NCBI GenBank assembly: GCA_012511095.1 | Contig: JAAZGT010000099.1 | Span: 1-8,830 of the forward strand | Reading direction: 5' to 3' | Source: Alcaligenaceae bacterium | Lineage (GTDB): Bacteria; Pseudomonadota; Gammaproteobacteria; Burkholderiales; Burkholderiaceae_B | DNA: 8,830 nt | Notes under the pieces: model-generated | Databases searched by the model: none | What the model was told of the DNA's origin: nothing | What the model saw: only the letters and a program-made list of their open reading frames with translations | Program-made: the position numbers and the translations under genes | Shown here: positions 6,353-8,830 of the stretch, piece by piece | How positions within the stretch are numbered: the first letter of the stretch is position 1 | How the letters are laid out: every line of letters starts with the position of its first letter

Positions 6353-7603
6353 TTAAAGTAGCGTTCCTATAAAGTGGATAACTAGACCGACCAAACCACC
6401 AATGACCGTGCCATTAATGCGGATGTATTGCAGATCTTTGCCGACCTCAAGTTCCAAGGTTTTATTTAAGCGATCCGCCTCCCAATTACCGACGGTAGAG
6501 CTAATAAACTGAGCAATTAGGTGGCGATGCCTGCGAAATTGTCTATAGGCGCTTTTATGAACCCATAGATCGAGGCGCTGTTGTAACTCTGTATCTTGTT
6601 TCAGGTTTTCGCTAAGCTTAATTAGATGACGTCTAATATATTTGTTAATAACTGATTCATGCTCATCTTTATCAAGCGTAGCAGTGGCGGATTGTTTAAT
6701 GGCATACCAAATGTCGTAGGCGATATGCTCTAAACGTTCGTCTTTAACAAATGACTTTTTAATAGAATTAAGTTTTTCTTGCCATCCAGGATTGTTTAAA
6801 ATTTGCTCTTTTATTTCTGAAAGCTTTTCAGGGATGGTTTTATAAATAGGGTGTTTAGGGTCATTTTCCATCTCCAGTAAATAGCTCAACAGGGTGAGGG
6901 TAATTTCTTTGGCTATTTTTCTATCGACAATCTCTGGTATGAGTTTGTAGCTCTTTTCTTGTACAAAGTCGTAAATGTTTCGATGGTTATAAACGATATA
7001 GTTTCGAATTTCTTTTGAAATGGCGGTAATTAGCAGTTGATGCCATTGTTTATCTAATACAAAATCAATGCCGCTAGCAGCGAGCTTATGAACTTCAATA
7101 TTTTGGCTCGTTTCTTCGAGGTGCTTTTTAATAAAGGCCACCACCTCTCTATCATCCATTTGATTTAGCGTGTCTAAAATTAATTTGACACTTTCTTGGG
7201 CAATTAACGTTTGGGTTGATGGTTTAGCTAGCCAGTTCGCAAGCATTTGCGATGGTTGTAAATTTTCAATATAAGGGCGGACATTTTCATCACTTAGAAA
7301 TTTATCAACAATAAACTCACCTAAATTATCACCAATTTGTTTTTTCTTTCTTCTAATAATATTGGTGTGCGGTATTTTTAAGCCCAATGGATGATGAAAA
7401 ATAGCGGTTACAGCATACCAATCAGCCAAAGCTCCTACCATCGCTGCCTCAGAAAAAGCGCGTACATAGTCTAACCAAACTGGCGACTCGGCCCCTTGGT
7501 AAATGCTACTAATAATGAAGACTAAAGCCATCAAGACAAAAAGACCCGTGGCACGGGCTTTATGCCAACGTAGCTGTTGCTCCTTATGTTGTTGATTGCT
7601 CAT
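6353..7603 (-). CDS. DUF445 family membrane protein (YjiN-like)
   Basis: This 416-residue protein matches DUF445 proteins such as E. coli YjiN, with a similar length. A membrane segment at about 18-35 is followed by the hallmark block SEAAMVGALADWYAVTAIF (51-69) and HPLGLKIPHTNII. A long, charged, helical middle (85-380) precedes the conserved C-terminal GKDLQYIRINGTVIGGLVGL, which runs into a second membrane segment (396-416). The likely topology is a protein anchored at both ends with a large soluble domain. Function is unknown for the family. Initiation at 7603 has no clear ribosome site, and the next in-frame Met is residue 25, past the start of the first membrane segment. A strong terminator ends only 13 nt upstream, leaving no room for a separate promoter between them. 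Confidence 0.88.
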   Translation of the reverse strand: MSNQQHKEQQLRWHKARATGLFVLMALVFIISSIYQGAESPVWLDYVRAFSEAAMVGALADWYAVTAIFHHPLGLKIPHTNIIRRKKKQIGDNLGEFIVDKFLSDENVRPYIENLQPSQMLANWLAKPSTQTLIAQESVKLILDTLNQMDDREVVAFIKKHLEETSQNIEVHKLAASGIDFVLDKQWHQLLITAISKEIRNYIVYNHRNIYDFVQEKSYKLIPEIVDRKIAKEITLTLLSYLLEMENDPKHPIYKTIPEKLSEIKEQILNNPGWQEKLNSIKKSFVKDERLEHIAYDIWYAIKQSATATLDKDEHESVINKYIRRHLIKLSENLKQDTELQQRLDLWVHKSAYRQFRRHRHLIAQFISSTVGNWEADRLNKTLELEVGKDLQYIRINGTVIGGLVGLVIHFIGTLL

Positions 7604-7616
7604 AATTTATTCATTC

Positions 7617-7657
7617 AAAAAAAATGACATAGCTTCTTAATATAGACTATGTCATTT
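7617..7657 (-). terminator. Rho-independent terminator after the secreted-protein gene
   Basis: On the minus strand AAATGACATAG (7657-7647) pairs perfectly over 11 bp with CTATGTCATTT (7632-7622), around a 14-nt loop, and the sequence continues to a run of eight T in total (7624-7617). The stem is AT-rich but long. It follows the stop at 7682 by about 25 bp and ends 13 nt before the DUF445 start codon, so it also lies in the leader of that gene if read-through occurs. Confidence 0.8.
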
Positions 7658-7681
7658 ATCTGTATTAGGGCGTATTGATAT

Positions 7682-8119
7682 TTACCAAGTCATTACTTCG
7701 CTCAGTTTTGAACCCTCTTTTATTGTGAATTGATGCTGTTTTTCAACTCCATCATTAATTGCGGTGATGGTATAGCTACCTGGTTTTAATTGTAAATAGA
7801 GTAGTGGACCGACCTCTTGGTCATCAAAGATGGTTTGCTGATTAGCATCAACGATACGCACTTGTAAGCCATTTAAATATGCGCGGTCGCTCGCGTTGGC
7901 AAAAGAAAATTGTGTATTGTAATTGGCATCATTTTGGCTTAGCTGATCAAGTTCCTCTTGACCAATGCCACCAGTTTGGTAGCTAATCTGATGTTCGTTG
8001 GTATCTTGGCGCACTTGGGCATGGGCTAGACTATAACCTCCTAAGGCCAAGCCAAAGCTTAGGGCAGTGGTTAAGAGTACTCGGTGAATTTCTCCATTGA
8101 GTGGGGCGATAATCTTCAT
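7682..8119 (-). CDS. Small secreted protein of unknown function with a beta-rich, carboxypeptidase-regulatory-like domain
   Basis: The 145-residue precursor starts with a signal peptide (K2 and R13, hydrophobic stretch about 14-29, AHA cleavage site at 32-34), giving a mature periplasmic or exported protein of about 111 residues. It lacks a lipobox. The mature part has a QTGGIGQEELDQL block (48-60) and then a pattern of short strands, including FSFANASDRAYLNGLQVRIV (71-90) and GPLLYLQLKPGSYTITA (104-120). This resembles carboxypeptidase-regulatory or transthyretin-like beta-sandwich domains. I recall similar short exported proteins in Burkholderiales, none with known function. Start supported by AAGGAG 6 nt upstream. 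It is followed by a strong terminator and preceded by a 14-bp inverted repeat, so it is probably a single transcription unit or the last gene after the spmB-like gene. Confidence 0.8.
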   Translation of the reverse strand: MKIIAPLNGEIHRVLLTTALSFGLALGGYSLAHAQVRQDTNEHQISYQTGGIGQEELDQLSQNDANYNTQFSFANASDRAYLNGLQVRIVDANQQTIFDDQEVGPLLYLQLKPGSYTITAINDGVEKQHQFTIKEGSKLSEVMTW

Positions 8120-8137
8120 CTACAACTCCTTATTTTT

Positions 8138-8181
8138 CGTCTAAACACTTTTATTGTTATGTATTGCAAAGTGTTTAGACG
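8138..8181. repeat. Perfect 14-bp inverted repeat upstream of the secreted-protein gene
   Basis: CGTCTAAACACTTT (8138-8151) and AAAGTGTTTAGACG (8168-8181) enclose a 16-nt AT-rich loop. The foot lies 6 nt from the AAGGAG ribosome site of the gene starting at 8119 and about 35 bp after the stop of the spmB-like gene. On the minus strand the stem is followed by AAAAATA, not T, so it is not an intrinsic terminator. It may be a transcript-end structure, a leader hairpin near the ribosome site, or an operator. Confidence 0.75.
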
Positions 8182-8216
8182 TTAAAGATGGTTATTAGTT
8201 CTTTTTAAATGTAAAT

Positions 8217-8830
8217 TTATCCAAAAAACAAATAAGTAACGAAAATCGCCGCAACCACACCAGCTAACTCCGCGATGAGAGCGCATGGTAGCGCATGACG
8301 AGTGTTTTTAATTGCCACCGAACCAAAATACACCGCAAGAACGTAGAAGGTAGTTTCAGTTGAGCCCTGAATAATGGCGGAGGCTCGTGCTGCAAAATCA
8401 TCCGCACCGCGGGCAGTCATTAGCTCCACCATCAAACCACGTGCGCCTGAGCCACTGAGTGGTTTCATCAAAGCCACGGGTAGTGCTTCAACAAAGCGAC
8501 TATCGAAGCCTAAACCCTCAACAATGTAACGGATACCATTAACGAGGTAGTCCATCGTACCAGAGCTTCTAAAAACCGATACCGCGACGAGAATGGCTAC
8601 GAGATAGGGGATGATTTTTACCGCAACTTCAAATCCTTCTTTGGCGCCATCGACAAAGGCTTCATAAGCATTTATTTTTTTGACAAAAGCCATAAAAATA
8701 AATGAGGTAAAGATACCAAAGAGGACTAAGTTACCGAAAACTTTGGAAATGACGTTGATCTCATCAGGCGATAAGGTCGTAAAGTAGATTAAAGTTCCAA
8801 TGACGGCTACCGTGAGACCGCCTAGGTATA
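8217..8830 (-). CDS. SpmB-like (Gate/nucleoside-recognition domain) membrane protein, 5' partial
   Basis: The frame is open from the stop at 8217 to the window edge. The Met at 8693 is internal: upstream codons continue with GTLIYFTTLSPDEIN and FGNLVLFGIFTSFIF, which adds two hydrophobic segments. The visible C-terminal part aligns by eye along its length with Bacillus SpmB: KKINAYEAFVDGAKEGFEVA, KIIPYLVAILVAVSVFRSSG, VALMKPLSGSGARGLM and AIIQGSTETTFYVLAVYFGS. Names from spore maturation are historical; in Gram-negative bacteria these proteins, often fused as SpmA-SpmB of about 410 residues, have no firm function, and transport is a guess. Whether this is the fused form cannot be seen here. 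It may be cotranscribed with the secreted-protein gene 97 bp downstream. Confidence 0.85.
   Translation of the reverse strand, partial: YLGGLTVAVIGTLIYFTTLSPDEINVISKVFGNLVLFGIFTSFIFMAFVKKINAYEAFVDGAKEGFEVAVKIIPYLVAILVAVSVFRSSGTMDYLVNGIRYIVEGLGFDSRFVEALPVALMKPLSGSGARGLMVELMTARGADDFAARASAIIQGSTETTFYVLAVYFGSVAIKNTRHALPCALIAELAGVVAAIFVTYLFFG

Noticed and set aside
8691..8693. ATG at 8693 as the start of the SpmB-like gene
   Set aside because: In-frame codons continue upstream to the window edge and encode further membrane segments that fit the family, so this Met is internal.

Overview
The window is from a low-GC (roughly low-40s %, estimated by eye) Gram-negative bacterium, most likely a beta- or gammaproteobacterium. 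The reasons are the ActP/YjcH pair, a sensor kinase that carries its own SLC5 transporter domain (CrbS/MxtR type), a YjiN-like DUF445 protein, an SpmB-like membrane protein and a secreted protein of a kind I associate with Burkholderiales/Alcaligenaceae. The lineage call is tentative. Genes fill nearly all of the window; the longest intergenic stretch is about 230 bp. I see no mobile element, CRISPR array, rRNA, tRNA or phage gene.

Positions 1-5680 form an acetate-uptake and acetate-sensing module. A 5'-truncated crbS-like hybrid kinase (+ strand, SLC5 - STAC - PAS - HisKA - HATPase - REC) converges on a crbR-like LuxR-family response regulator (- strand). Upstream of crbR on the same strand lie actP (sodium/acetate symporter) and yjcH (DUF485), whose stop and start codons overlap as TAATG. 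CrbS/CrbR (MxtR/ErdR in Pseudomonas) controls acetate use in other proteobacteria, so regulator and probable target sit side by side here. No acs gene lies in the window.

Positions 5681-5909 are a divergent control region. It holds a candidate yjcH promoter, two near-identical direct repeats, a short inverted repeat and a perfect 9-bp hairpin. A PaaI-family hotdog thioesterase (+) follows and converges, with 8 bp between the genes, on a DUF445 membrane protein (-).

Positions 7604-8830 hold, on the - strand, a small secreted protein of unknown function, flanked by a strong intrinsic terminator downstream and a perfect 14-bp inverted repeat upstream, and then the C-terminal part of an SpmB or fused SpmA-SpmB protein that runs off the window end.

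The genes themselves belong to known families. The less ordinary content is regulatory. Two minus-strand genes (crbR and the DUF445 gene) start within 20 nt of an intrinsic terminator, a 22-bp palindrome and a TATAAT box sit between actP and crbR, and the yjcH upstream region carries a tandem motif that could bind an activator.
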